Positions 1-7,219 of a stretch of DNA of 64,000 nt are shown here, in pieces. Position numbers and translations under genes: made by a program. Where the stretch lies: assembly GCA_029392055.1 (NCBI GenBank), contig CP113928.1, forward strand, positions 1,052,501 to 1,116,500. The letters are read 5' to 3'. Origin of the DNA: Leuconostocaceae bacterium ESL0723. GTDB lineage: Bacteria > Bacillota > Bacilli > Lactobacillales > Lactobacillaceae. Within the stretch, counting starts at the first letter, position 1, and every line of letters begins with the position of its first letter. Under the pieces are notes generated by a model that worked only from the letters and a program-made list of their open reading frames with translations, had not been told where the DNA came from and ran no database searches.

Positions 1-202
1 CCTGGTTAACCAGCTGGCCGTCAATGAAAATGTCACCGCTGTCAGCCGGTTCGATCCCAGTCATGATTTTTAATAAGGTGGTTTTTCCAATCCCAGATGG
101 ACCGACAATACTGAGGACTTCGCCCTGGTGAACCTGTAAATCTAGGTCCTGGAAAATAATGTTATCGCCGTAAGACTTCGTTAATGACTTAATTTCTAAC
201 AT
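1..202 (-). CDS. Amino-acid ABC transporter ATP-binding protein (3' end off window)
   Basis: ATPase of a polar amino-acid ABC importer (GlnQ/HisP class), hydrolysing ATP at the inner face of the membrane to drive uptake through the adjacent permease. Only the first 67 or so codons are present: MLEIKSLTKSYGDN, then a Walker A motif GPSGIGKTT near residues 37-45. The Q-loop, signature and Walker B motifs lie beyond base 1. The ATG is three bases after the permease stop, so the two genes are translated from one message, under the T-box further upstream. Family assignment is secure. The substrate is not visible in the protein itself; histidine is inferred from the leader. Confidence 0.9.
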   Translation of the reverse strand, partial: MLEIKSLTKSYGDNIIFQDLDLQVHQGEVLSIVGPSGIGKTTLLKIMTGIEPADSGDIFIDGQLVNQ

Positions 203-205
203 AGC

Positions 206-847
206 TTACCTCCAAACCGACAGGCGCGTCTCGTAACGCCGTAACAACAGGGTAACTAGACCGGTCATGGCTAAGTACAAGATACCAACCAAGAGATAAG
301 GAATCAGGGTCACATCACGACTAGCGGCGATGTTACCGGCCCGGAGAATATCACCCAAACCAATGACATAAATCAGGGACGTGTCCTTGACCAGGTTGAC
401 CGCTTCATTACCAAAGGAAGGCACCACAATCTTAACCACCTGGGGTAGGATAATCTTAAAGAAGGTCTGCCGGCGACTAAAGCCTAAAACCTTAGCGGCG
501 TCATACTGACCTTCTGGAATGGCCTGCAAGCCACCACGGAAAATCTCGGCCAGGTAGGCAGCGTAGTTAATAATAAAGGCAATCACGGCCGCTTCAAAGC
601 GGGGGAAGGTAATGCCCACCATGCTCAGGCCGTAGTAGATAAAGATCAACTGCAGCAGTAAGGGCGTGCCCCGCATAACCCAGATATAGGCGTTTAAAAT
701 CCAACGAATGGAAAAATATGGGGACCGTAATCCCAGGGATACCAAGATACCCAATGGGATGGAACCCACCAGCGTAATAAAGAAGACCCCAAGGGTATAT
801 TTCAAACCGGATAAAATACCCGGTAAAATTTGAATAATATAGTTCAT
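206..847 (-). CDS. Amino-acid ABC transporter permease (HisM/GlnP class)
   Basis: Integral membrane permease of a polar amino-acid importer, 213 aa, the usual length. About five hydrophobic helices are visible. The cytoplasmic EAA-type loop that docks the ATPase is at about residues 115-135 (AAKVLGFSRRQTFFKIILPQ). The ATG has an AAGGTGGG ribosome site ten bases upstream. It is the first gene after the T-box leader and is followed directly by the ATPase gene. A substrate-binding protein gene is not seen here and may follow beyond base 1. Histidine specificity is inferred from the riboswitch only. Confidence 0.9.
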   Translation of the reverse strand: MNYIIQILPGILSGLKYTLGVFFITLVGSIPLGILVSLGLRSPYFSIRWILNAYIWVMRGTPLLLQLIFIYYGLSMVGITFPRFEAAVIAFIINYAAYLAEIFRGGLQAIPEGQYDAAKVLGFSRRQTFFKIILPQVVKIVVPSFGNEAVNLVKDTSLIYVIGLGDILRAGNIAASRDVTLIPYLLVGILYLAMTGLVTLLLRRYETRLSVWR

Positions 848-882
848 AAACTTTTCCCACCTTGCCTTAAAGTGAGCCGGCG

Positions 883-1141
883 ATACAAAAAACGCCCTCT
901 AGGTAGCTAACTACCTAGAGGGCGTTTTAACGCGGTCCCACCTCATTTTTGCCAACTCATCACTGAGCGGCCTCATTCAGTCACTTGACTGCGTGCGTTA
1001 ACGGGCACCACCGTCATGGCCTACTGACTTCAGCCACCCACTCGTAGATGTGGTTCATTTAAAACCGGGGCTTACTCACAATCACCGCAAGCTTCCTGAA
1101 ACCCAGCTAAAAATTACTCTTCTACTCAACGTTTTAAATAT
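883..1141 (-). promoter_or_regulatory. T-box riboswitch, predicted tRNA-His sensor
   Basis: Leader RNA that reads tRNA charging and lets the transporter operon be transcribed when the tRNA is uncharged. Visible parts, in RNA order: a stem I region from about 1130, a candidate specifier codon CAC at 1050-1052 in the context TGAAC-CAC-A, a T-box bulge AGGTGGGACCGCG at 931-943, and a strong terminator at 887-928. The pheS leader in this window has TGAAT-TTC-A at the matching place, which supports reading CAC (His). The bulge is UGGG, so it would pair with a discriminator C73, which among bacterial tRNAs is typical of tRNA-His. Class is certain; specificity is inference. Confidence 0.88.
887..928 (-). 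terminator. T-box intrinsic terminator of the ABC transporter operon
   Basis: A long near-perfect inverted repeat (AACGCCCTCTAGGTAG with its complement around a TTAG-type loop) is followed on the minus strand by a run of six T. It is the terminator partner of the T-box antiterminator and lies about 40 bases before the permease ATG. Confidence 0.92.
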
Positions 1142-1148
1142 GACCCTA

Positions 1149-1176
1149 ATTATACAAAGTCAGCTAAACTTGTCAA
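1149..1176 (-). promoter_or_regulatory. Promoter of the T-box/ABC transporter operon
   Basis: Consensus TTGACA (1171-1176) and TATAAT (1149-1154) on the minus strand with a 16-base spacer. It starts right after the mreD stop codon, so the transporter operon has its own promoter. Transcription should begin near 1141. Confidence 0.85.
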
Positions 1177-1179
1177 GGT

Positions 1180-1704
1180 TTAGGACAGCTTTTGGAAAAA
1201 CGACCAAGTTGGATAATAGCCCAAGGCCGCCAGGGCTAAGTTCAAGATCGCCGTTGGCAGCACCTCAAAGGTCAAAAAGGAGGTCAGGCTAATATCGGCA
1301 ATGTTAATGATAAAACCGGTAACATAAGTCACAACCAGGTAGGTCACCAACCCAATCAAAAAGAGCAAAAGACCACTCATCATCCGCTCATCAAAGAAGG
1401 AACGTAGTTGATACATCAAAACCGTACTAGCCAGGTAGGCCACCGTGTAAGTGCCAATAAAACCGGTGTAATAAATATCAAAGAGTAAGCCAATCCCGAC
1501 CACATAAACCCAGTAAGGACCCAGGTTTGTGGCCTCAAACTGGATGGCATAAAAGAGCCAGATTAAAGTCAAAGTTGGCAGAATATGCAGCGGAAAATGG
1601 GTAAAAATCGGCCCCATGCTGGCCATCAAATCCCCATCCACAAACAAGAAGAGCAACAGGACGACCGGGTAGATTAATTTAAATTTTAAAAATCGCCAGG
1701 CCAT
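1180..1704 (-). CDS. mreD: Rod shape-determining protein MreD
   Basis: Membrane protein of the elongasome that works with MreB and MreC to place cell-wall synthesis along the cylinder. It has 174 aa with about five or six hydrophobic helices and begins MAWRFLKFKLIYPVV. Sequence conservation in this family is low, so the call rests on length, topology and position: three bases after mreC in the order mreB-mreC-mreD. A strong promoter for the next operon follows its stop, and no terminator is seen between. Confidence 0.85.
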   Translation of the reverse strand: MAWRFLKFKLIYPVVLLLFLFVDGDLMASMGPIFTHFPLHILPTLTLIWLFYAIQFEATNLGPYWVYVVGIGLLFDIYYTGFIGTYTVAYLASTVLMYQLRSFFDERMMSGLLLFLIGLVTYLVVTYVTGFIINIADISLTSFLTFEVLPTAILNLALAALGYYPTWSFFQKLS

Positions 1705-1707
1705 ACA

Positions 1708-2562
1708 TTAATTTCCCATCTGTGAAACCGCCACCAGCACGCTGGTAATGTTACTCAAATCAGCCGCCGGCGTGATATAAATCTTCTTAGAAAGGCCGTA
1801 ATCATCCGGCACGACCTGGTTAACCGTGCCGACAAAGAGACCGGCTGGAATAACACCACCAAGGCCAGAGGTTTGCACCACATCACCCTTTTTAATGTCG
1901 TTGGTAGCCGTCACCTGACCCATCACAAGTCGGTTGGTTTCACTATCATAGTCAGAAATAATGCCGTTAACATCCCCACTGCTGGACTTCAAAGTCACGG
2001 CGAAGCGGTTGGCATCCTCACTGGTATCTGAAATCAAAGCCACCTTGGCATTAACCGTGTTCACCTCAGTAATCCGACCGATGATACCTGATCCAGCTAA
2101 GACCGGCATTCCCTTCTTCAAACCAGCCTGGGCCCCCTTGTCGATGACCAGTTGGGACTGCCAGGTTGTTGGTGAACGGCTAATGGTTGCGGCCGCAATC
2201 GTTTGGTAGTCGGTCAACGTGCTCTTTAGCTTTAACTGTTTTTTCAGGGATGCATTTTCGGCCTCAACGGTCTGCAAACGCACCTTATTTTGGGCGTAAC
2301 CGTCAATTTGGGCCTTGAGCTTACGATTCTCAGAAAAAGTACTCATTAAGCTGGCAAAGCTGTTGGCGCTGTGCCCAATCGCGTTGGTTGGGGCGGCAAT
2401 AATTCGGCTCACCCCGCCGGCCAAGTCGTTAGCAAAGCGCTGAAAAAAAGGTGGCTGGTTAGTCCGCTTAGCCCACCAGTTAGAACCGGCAATCAGTCCC
2501 ACAATAATAAATAGGGCAACAATAATCGTTACCAGTGTCCGTGATGAAAACAGCTTACGCAT
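1708..2562 (-). CDS. mreC: Rod shape-determining protein MreC
   Basis: Bitopic membrane protein that scaffolds the wall-elongation machine outside the membrane. It is 284 aa, typical for the family. One transmembrane helix lies at about residues 8-28, then a predicted coiled coil at about 75-115 (SENRKLKAQIDGYAQNK onward), then the beta-rich domain with conserved stretches such as VLAGSGIIGRI and QTSGLGGVIPAGLFVG. It sits between mreB and mreD. A hairpin terminator separates it from mreB, so part of mreB transcription may stop before this gene. Confidence 0.93.
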   Translation of the reverse strand: MRKLFSSRTLVTIIVALFIIVGLIAGSNWWAKRTNQPPFFQRFANDLAGGVSRIIAAPTNAIGHSANSFASLMSTFSENRKLKAQIDGYAQNKVRLQTVEAENASLKKQLKLKSTLTDYQTIAAATISRSPTTWQSQLVIDKGAQAGLKKGMPVLAGSGIIGRITEVNTVNAKVALISDTSEDANRFAVTLKSSSGDVNGIISDYDSETNRLVMGQVTATNDIKKGDVVQTSGLGGVIPAGLFVGTVNQVVPDDYGLSKKIYITPAADLSNITSVLVAVSQMGN

Positions 2563-2597
2563 CTAACCAACCTCTTCCCAGTGCGGTCTATCAGAAT

Positions 2598-2625
2598 AAA
2601 AGCGTAGCGCAAGCGCTACGCTTTT
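2598..2625 (-). terminator. Hairpin terminator between mreB and mreC
   Basis: A perfect 12-base inverted repeat AAAAGCGTAGCG/CGCTACGCTTTT around a four-base loop. The minus strand has TTTTATT after the stem. It lies five bases beyond the mreB stop and 35 before the mreC start. It probably terminates only in part, since mreC and mreD have no obvious promoter of their own. Confidence 0.75.
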
Positions 2626-2629
2626 GGCA

Positions 2630-3634
2630 TTACTTTTGTCGTAAAACATCCAGTGATTTCAAGGCTTCCCCAATACCGTTGGCAACCGTATCTAGAGGAT
2701 TGTCAGCAATCAAAACCGGCACCTTGGTAATTTCTTGAATCATGGTGTCCAAGCCTCGTAACAGGGCTCCGCCACCAGTCAGCACCATCCCGTGATCAAT
2801 CACGTCGGCCGCAATTTCTGGCTGCGTGGACTCCAAGGTCTCACGAATGGCATTAATAATCACGTTGACAGGCTCTTGAATGGCAATGGCCACATCTTCG
2901 GCCGTCACGTCATAAGTCTTAGGCAGACCGGTCAAGAGGTCACGACCACGAACCGTGCTACCAGGTAGCTCCTTGGCTTCTTCAATTGAAACTGTACCAA
3001 TTTCAATTTTCAACCGTTCGGCAGTTGGCTGACCAATCGCAACGTTATACTTGTTGCGAATATGGTTAATAATCACTTCATCGAGCTTGTCACCGGCAAA
3101 ACGGGTTGAGCGGCTCGACACAATCCCACCCAGCGAAATCGTGGCCACGTCAGTAGTCCCACCGCCGATGTTCACCACCATTGAACCGGTGGGGTCCATG
3201 ACTGGCAAACCAGCACCAACCGCGGCGGCAAAGGGTTCTTCCAAGACATAGGCATCCCGGACACCAGCCACGCGAGCAGCATCAACGACCGCACGGCGTT
3301 CAACGGCCGTGACCCCAGAAGGAACGGCGATGGTCACGTATGGCTTTCCACCGTGTCCATCCAAGGCCTTGTTAATATAGGCTGAAATCATGGCTACCGT
3401 GGTATCGTAGTCAGCAATCACCCCGTCGTGCATGGGCCGGATGGCCGTAATACTTGCCGGCGTCCGTCCCAGCATTTCATGGGCTTCTTCACCAACGGCA
3501 ATCACTTCGTTTGTCTCCGTGTTCCGGGCAACCACCGATGGCTCGCGCAAAACAATTCCCTTACCATCTACGTATACATAGGTATTGGTTGTACCTAAAT
3601 CAATACCAACATTTCGTTGTCCAAATGAAAACAT
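2630..3634 (-). CDS. mreB: Rod shape-determining protein MreB
   Basis: Actin-like ATPase that forms membrane-bound filaments guiding lateral wall synthesis. It is 334 aa. Actin-fold signatures are visible: phosphate-1 loop GIDLGTTNTYVYV at residues 10-22, phosphate-2 motif NIGGGTTDVA near 160, adenosine motif TGGGALLRGLD near 290. Start: a GTG at 3637 and an ATG at 3634 are both possible; I chose ATG because the AAAGG site is then nine bases upstream. First gene of mreBCD, with a TACAAT -10 candidate upstream. A lineage with this gene is expected to be rod-like or ovoid, though some ovoid relatives also keep it. Confidence 0.97.
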   Translation of the reverse strand: MFSFGQRNVGIDLGTTNTYVYVDGKGIVLREPSVVARNTETNEVIAVGEEAHEMLGRTPASITAIRPMHDGVIADYDTTVAMISAYINKALDGHGGKPYVTIAVPSGVTAVERRAVVDAARVAGVRDAYVLEEPFAAAVGAGLPVMDPTGSMVVNIGGGTTDVATISLGGIVSSRSTRFAGDKLDEVIINHIRNKYNVAIGQPTAERLKIEIGTVSIEEAKELPGSTVRGRDLLTGLPKTYDVTAEDVAIAIQEPVNVIINAIRETLESTQPEIAADVIDHGMVLTGGGALLRGLDTMIQEITKVPVLIADNPLDTVANGIGEALKSLDVLRQK

Positions 3635-3737
3635 CACAATATGCCTTTCGCGTCATGGCCTAAAAAAGAGGCCAATCGTCCAATAATTTATTCATTAATC
3701 ATTTGCTATTGTAGCATATTTTAAATTGCGACACAGA

Positions 3738-3911
3738 CTATTTTGCCCGGTAGTAAACCACCCGACCGCCTGGCTGGGCAACCCCGTAGACCGTGTTTTG
3801 ATAGGAAAACTGGGACCAGGCCTTTTGAAATTCAGGAAAGGTTTCCGGGTTAATTTCAATTTGTTCAATTTCACCAGCACGCAACTGATTTAAGGCTGCT
3901 AAATAATCCAC
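3738..3911 (-). CDS. Small hypothetical protein, 57 aa, GTG start
   Basis: I do not recognise this protein. It starts with GTG at 3911, supported by an AAAAGGAG site six bases upstream, and ends with TAG at 3738. It reads MDYLAALNQLRAGEIEQIEI at the start and GGRVVYYRAK at the end: a short acidic helix followed by a beta-rich half with several aromatic residues. No membrane segment or signal peptide. It lies about 100 bases upstream of mreB on the same strand and is divergent from the next gene. A clean ribosome site and sensible composition support a real gene. Confidence 0.65.
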   Translation of the reverse strand: MDYLAALNQLRAGEIEQIEINPETFPEFQKAWSQFSYQNTVYGVAQPGGRVVYYRAK

Positions 3912-3972
3912 GAAATACTCCTTTTATGCTGCTAGCCGGCCCAGGTTAGTCCCTGGTAAACCAGGTCTAGGC

Positions 3973-4001
3973 TTAGCATTAGCACCGATATTATGTATAA
4001 T
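3973..4001 (+). promoter_or_regulatory. Promoter of the MucBP-like gene
   Basis: TATAAT at 3996-4001 with TTAGCA at 3973-3978, 17 bases apart. It leads to the ribosome site GAGAGGA at 4013-4019. Confidence 0.6.
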
Positions 4002-4028
4002 ATACTTTGATTGAGAGGACGGATGAAT

Positions 4029-4724
4029 ATGACCAAGACTGCAGAACCATTATGGATCTACTATCGTAATATCGCCACCGGGGCCATGTTAACCGGCCCT
4101 AAAGAGGTGACTGGTACAATCGGAACCCCTTACGAGGTACCCCGGTTATCTTTTGACCAACTCCGGTACGTTGACGCGAGTGGACCTCTGGCAGGTTTTT
4201 TAGGTAACCACGGTCAGTCGGTTGCCCTCTTCTACCGTCCCCAAACCTGGCAGGACTGCCAGCGGGTTAGTCTCTACTTGCAAATTTTAGCAACGACCGC
4301 AGTATACCAAGAACCCAGTCAAAACCGGCCACCCCTGCGGGAAGTAGCTGAAGGTTCCATCTGGGCGACCCACCTGCGGGTTACGACCAGCCAGGGACAG
4401 TTTTGGTACCAAATTGCTGAGAACCAGTGGATTAGCTTTGATGCCGAGCAGATGAAGCTTTTAGACCACGCTGAACAGGTTGCTAATCCCTCCTACGCCC
4501 GGCACAACCCCCTCCAGGAGATGAACCAATCTAACGCGGTCATCGATTTCCTACCGGGACAGAAATTAGATACTTATGACCAGCCTTACGGGATGCCTGA
4601 CCGTCAGGTCAGCCATGGTGATTTTGTCACCATCGATAAGAAGCTAACTGATGACCTAGATGTCACCTGGGACCACATTAAGAACGTTGGCTGGCTTAAT
4701 GATATTTACCTGAAACATTTTTGA
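4029..4724 (+). CDS. MucBP-like / SH3-like repeat protein without signal peptide
   Basis: Hypothetical protein of 231 aa. Residues about 5-65 resemble a MucBP-type beta-grasp repeat (WIYYRNIATGAML, then GTIGTPYEVP, RYVDASGPLAGFLGNHGQSV, LFYRP). The rest looks like two SH3-like modules (GSIWATHLRVTT...FWYQIAENQWISF; VIDFLPGQKLDTYDQP...VGWLNDIYLKHF), as in some lactobacillar cell-surface proteins. No signal peptide, sortase motif or membrane helix is visible, so location is unclear. I chose ATG 4029 because earlier TTG/ATG codons overlap or crowd the GAGAGGA site. Its 3' end overlaps the convergent miaA by 29 bases. Domain calls are pattern-based. Confidence 0.7.
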   Translation: MTKTAEPLWIYYRNIATGAMLTGPKEVTGTIGTPYEVPRLSFDQLRYVDASGPLAGFLGNHGQSVALFYRPQTWQDCQRVSLYLQILATTAVYQEPSQNRPPLREVAEGSIWATHLRVTTSQGQFWYQIAENQWISFDAEQMKLLDHAEQVANPSYARHNPLQEMNQSNAVIDFLPGQKLDTYDQPYGMPDRQVSHGDFVTIDKKLTDDLDVTWDHIKNVGWLNDIYLKHF

Positions 4725-5610
4725 TTTTTGCCAAGGGGCCGTCGGGTGCTGTAATCACAACGCCGACGGCTTTTAAACTGTCCTGGGCATCCACCCATTG
4801 AAGGCCCGGGATTTGGTGGCGCCAATAGGTGAGCTGGCGCTTAGCGTAGCGCCGAGAGTTGCGTTGAATTAAACTGACCACCGTCTCTAAGTCACGCTCC
4901 CCTTCAAAGTATGGGAAAAACTCACGGTAGCCAATCGCCTTGCCGGCTTGGAGGTCTGGGCCGCCCATTTCAAAGAGCCACCTAGCCTCATCTTCCAAAC
5001 CAGCCGCCATCATCTTTAAGACCCGCTGATTAATGCGGTCATATAGCTCTGGGCGAGGACGGTCAACCCCAAAGGCCCAATATTCATATTGGGGCCGCTC
5101 AGTCGGATTTGCCTGACCCTCGTTTTGAATCTGAATGGCGCGAATCAGTCGCTGCCGATTCTGCCGGTCTAAGTTAGTAGCCGGCGTCTCTTTTAACAGC
5201 GCCTGTAACTCTGGCAGTGACCGCTGGCTGAGCTCAGCCAGCGCCTGGGGGTCACTGGGCCCAAAGTCCAATGGCTGTAGTCCCAGTAAAACCTTCACGT
5301 AAAAACCAGTACCGCCGACTACAATTGGCAGATGCCCCCGTTGAATAATTTCTGGCACGACCTGGTCAACTAGCTGGCAAAACTTAAAGACCGAAAAATC
5401 ATCCTGTACTTCCGCTACATCAATTAGATGATGGGGCACTAATTCCTGTTCCGCTAAACTGGGCTTGGCCGTTCCAATATCTAGGTGGCGATAAATCTGC
5501 ATAGAATCAGCAGAGATAATTTCACCCTGGTATTCTTGGGCTAATTGAAAGGCTAATTCACTTTTACCAGCTGCGGTTGGTCCCGCAACAACAACTAAGG
5601 GATAGGCCAT
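4696..5610 (-). CDS. miaA: tRNA dimethylallyltransferase MiaA
   Basis: Transfers a dimethylallyl group from DMAPP to N6 of A37 in tRNAs that read codons starting with U, improving decoding. It is 304 aa. The P-loop GPTAAGKS is at about residues 10-17, followed by SADSMQIYRHLDIGTAKP (substrate-binding DSxQvYr motif near 37) and the family motifs VVGGTGFYVKVL and RNSRRYAKRQLTYWR (about 255-270). ATG 5610 is preferred over GTG 5616 because the GAGG site is then eight bases away. It has its own transcript, running convergent to the MucBP-like gene. Confidence 0.96.
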   Translation of the reverse strand: MAYPLVVVAGPTAAGKSELAFQLAQEYQGEIISADSMQIYRHLDIGTAKPSLAEQELVPHHLIDVAEVQDDFSVFKFCQLVDQVVPEIIQRGHLPIVVGGTGFYVKVLLGLQPLDFGPSDPQALAELSQRSLPELQALLKETPATNLDRQNRQRLIRAIQIQNEGQANPTERPQYEYWAFGVDRPRPELYDRINQRVLKMMAAGLEDEARWLFEMGGPDLQAGKAIGYREFFPYFEGERDLETVVSLIQRNSRRYAKRQLTYWRHQIPGLQWVDAQDSLKAVGVVITAPDGPLAKIKNVSGKYH

Positions 5611-5654
5611 GGTCACATCCTCTACTAAATTTCACGCAATTGCCCGCCACTTGG

Positions 5655-5683
5655 TTTACAAAGTTCGTGAAATAACCGATAAT
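5655..5683 (+). promoter_or_regulatory. Promoter of the DUF3042 gene
   Basis: TTTACA (5655-5660) and GATAAT (5678-5683) with a 17-base spacer, followed by GTAAGGAG and the ATG at 5717. Confidence 0.6.
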
Positions 5684-5716
5684 GTACAAAGAATAAAGTA
5701 AGGAGCTACTAGTGAC

Positions 5717-5902
5717 ATGAACAATTCTTTTAAATTAGGTATGGCCGCTGGCGTAGCCTTGTCAGCGCTGGCTGCCCTCGGTGTTGCCCTGGGTTACCGC
5801 GAAACGGTGGTAAAGCCAGAACAAGAAGACCAAGAGCAGTATGATCAAGTCTCAAAGGCTGCCGTCCGGCGCAGCGTGGCCGCTCACCAATCACGCTTCT
5901 AA
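5717..5902 (+). CDS. DUF3042 family small protein
   Basis: A 61-aa protein with an N-terminal hydrophobic helix (FKLGMAAGVALSALAALGVA, residues 5-24) and a charged tail with KPEQEDQEQYDQ and a final basic stretch. This is the layout of the DUF3042 family found in lactic acid bacteria, whose function is not known. Probably a single-pass membrane-anchored peptide. Ribosome site AAGGAG is 11 bases before the ATG. It is monocistronic: own promoter and a terminator 20 bases downstream. Confidence 0.8.
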   Translation: MNNSFKLGMAAGVALSALAALGVALGYRETVVKPEQEDQEQYDQVSKAAVRRSVAAHQSRF

Positions 5903-5920
5903 TGAAGTCAAAGTAACGTA

Positions 5921-5948
5921 GAAAGGAACCGCTCGCGGTTCCTTTTTT
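5921..5948 (+). terminator. Terminator of the DUF3042 gene
   Basis: Stem AAGGAACCGC/GCGGTTCCTT with a four-base loop, then a T run on the plus strand. It abuts the stop of the convergent rhodanese gene. Confidence 0.88.
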
Positions 5949-6348
5949 ACTTGGTTTTACGACCACTAAACTGGGCAAAACCACCCTTCAAAATGTAAAG
6001 TTGGTTCCGCTTAAATCCCTGCTTTTTCAAAATACCAGCCACCCGGCTAGCACCACGGACACCATCGCCATAAATGAAGACCGGCCGATCAGTGCGCAGG
6101 CCCGACTTACCCTGGCTGAAATTGAGTACAGGAATGTTACGGGCACCCATGATATGGCTGCGCTTGTAACTTTCACTCTCACGGACATCAATCATCTGGC
6201 CCTTTTGCTCAGCAAATTGACTGGCAAAGTCTTCAGCACCAACGACTTGGGCCCTTCGCTTGGCCAAGAAACTAGTCAAAAGAGCGTTCACGAGATAAAT
6301 CGCAAGCCACACCACCACAACAGATACAATTATGAACAACCAGTTCAT
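5947..6348 (-). CDS. Membrane-anchored rhodanese-like protein, catalytic Cys missing
   Basis: 133 aa: one N-terminal transmembrane helix (about residues 2-25) and one rhodanese domain (DVRESESYKRSHIMGARNIP near 55-75, then PVFIYGDGVRGASRVAGILKK). It resembles YqhL-type proteins. In active rhodaneses the loop after the IY strand starts with Cys; here the sequence is YGDGVRGAS with Gly at that place, so sulfurtransferase activity is unlikely and a binding role is more plausible. Ribosome site GGAGTG before ATG. Monocistronic, between the DUF3042 gene and mecA. Confidence 0.85.
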   Translation of the reverse strand: MNWLFIIVSVVVVWLAIYLVNALLTSFLAKRRAQVVGAEDFASQFAEQKGQMIDVRESESYKRSHIMGARNIPVLNFSQGKSGLRTDRPVFIYGDGVRGASRVAGILKKQGFKRNQLYILKGGFAQFSGRKTK

Positions 6349-6416
6349 GCCATCACTCCTCTAAATAATCTAACTAGTCCAGTATACCAAAGCCCACTAA
6401 AACCGTCATCACCCAT

Positions 6417-6438
6417 AAAAAAAAGCCCTTGCGGGCCT
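6417..6438 (-). terminator. Terminator of mecA
   Basis: Stem AAGGCCCGC/GGGCTT on the minus strand followed by eight T, starting about five bases beyond the mecA stop. Confidence 0.85.
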
Positions 6439-6442
6439 TAAT

Positions 6443-7114
6443 TTAAAATAGCTCTGCGACCTGTTCTAAGGCATGGTCATTGAATACCACGGTACCATGC
6501 TCAGCCAAGACATCTTCACTAATGCTACTCTTTTGCGCAAATTCATTCAAAACTGCTTCGATATCTTTCTGGGTCTCTTCTGAGAAATCGCCATCTACAA
6601 AGTCAAAGCTCAGGTAAAAAGTACCCTTATATTGGTACAAACGCGTCTCAGCCACTGGCTGGTTAAAGCGCTTAGCAACCTTAATTAATTCCTCAAAATC
6701 ACCAATCTCGTATACTGACTTTACCTTTTCAGGAGCCAGCAGAGTACTAGTGCTTTGGCGGCTATCAGTCTCACCCAATGCCGTCCGCCGCGTATCTGAA
6801 ACCTCATCAATCTGCTCATCGTCAGCCTGACCGTTTTGAATAATGTTATCAATGATGTCAGAAATCTGACTCTGCCCATCTACACGAGAAATGAACAGTT
6901 CCAACCCATCTCGGTTAGGTAAAATCTGAAAAGAAACCTTGTCATTGTCTACAAAATCATGTTCAGTGTCAATCTCAGATAGTAGGTTGTAAAAAAATGA
7001 TTCAATTTTACCGTGGTCACTCAATAAATCACGTACAGAAGTACCCCGATCTTGTAAATCTTCATTCTCAATCATTACACGAATCGTGTGGTCATTAATC
7101 CGTTCCATTTCCAT
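6443..7114 (-). CDS. mecA: Adaptor protein MecA
   Basis: Adaptor that delivers substrates such as competence factors to the ClpC-ClpP protease. It is 223 aa. The N-terminal substrate domain opens MEMERINDHTIRVMIENEDL, the hallmark of the family; a flexible acidic linker with QADDEQIDEVSD lies at about 105-120; the C-terminal ClpC-binding domain ends in VFNDHALEQVAELF. I chose ATG 7114 (AAAGGTGG eight bases upstream) over an in-frame start 14 codons earlier that has no ribosome site. Its own promoter precedes a leader with an inverted repeat. Confidence 0.96.
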   Translation of the reverse strand: MEMERINDHTIRVMIENEDLQDRGTSVRDLLSDHGKIESFFYNLLSEIDTEHDFVDNDKVSFQILPNRDGLELFISRVDGQSQISDIIDNIIQNGQADDEQIDEVSDTRRTALGETDSRQSTSTLLAPEKVKSVYEIGDFEELIKVAKRFNQPVAETRLYQYKGTFYLSFDFVDGDFSEETQKDIEAVLNEFAQKSSISEDVLAEHGTVVFNDHALEQVAELF

Positions 7115-7156
7115 AAGGCAAACCACCTTTCTGCGTATTGAAAAAAATACACACAT

Positions 7157-7176
7157 AGCTGAGAAATGACCCAGCT
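7157..7176 (-). repeat. Inverted repeat in the mecA 5' leader
   Basis: AGCTGaGAAATGACcCAGCT: six-base arms around an eight-base centre, with near symmetry. It lies between the mecA promoter and ATG, so it would form a small hairpin in the mRNA or act as an operator. I see no T run after it. Confidence 0.5.
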
Positions 7177-7187
7177 AATATATGTAT

Positions 7188-7216
7188 ATTCTAAACGCTT
7201 ATATATTAAATTACAA
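7188..7216 (-). promoter_or_regulatory. Promoter of mecA
   Basis: TTGTAA (7211-7216) and TAGAAT (7188-7193) on the minus strand, 17 bases apart. It lies immediately downstream of the rrn terminator, so mecA is transcribed on its own. The message would have a leader of about 70 bases. Confidence 0.65.
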
Positions 7217-7219
7217 CAA

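Noticed and set aside
3695-3880. 61-aa minus-strand ORF starting MLVKLNKLKL
   Set aside because: Wrong frame of the 57-aa gene at 3738-3911, which has the ribosome site; this ORF has none.
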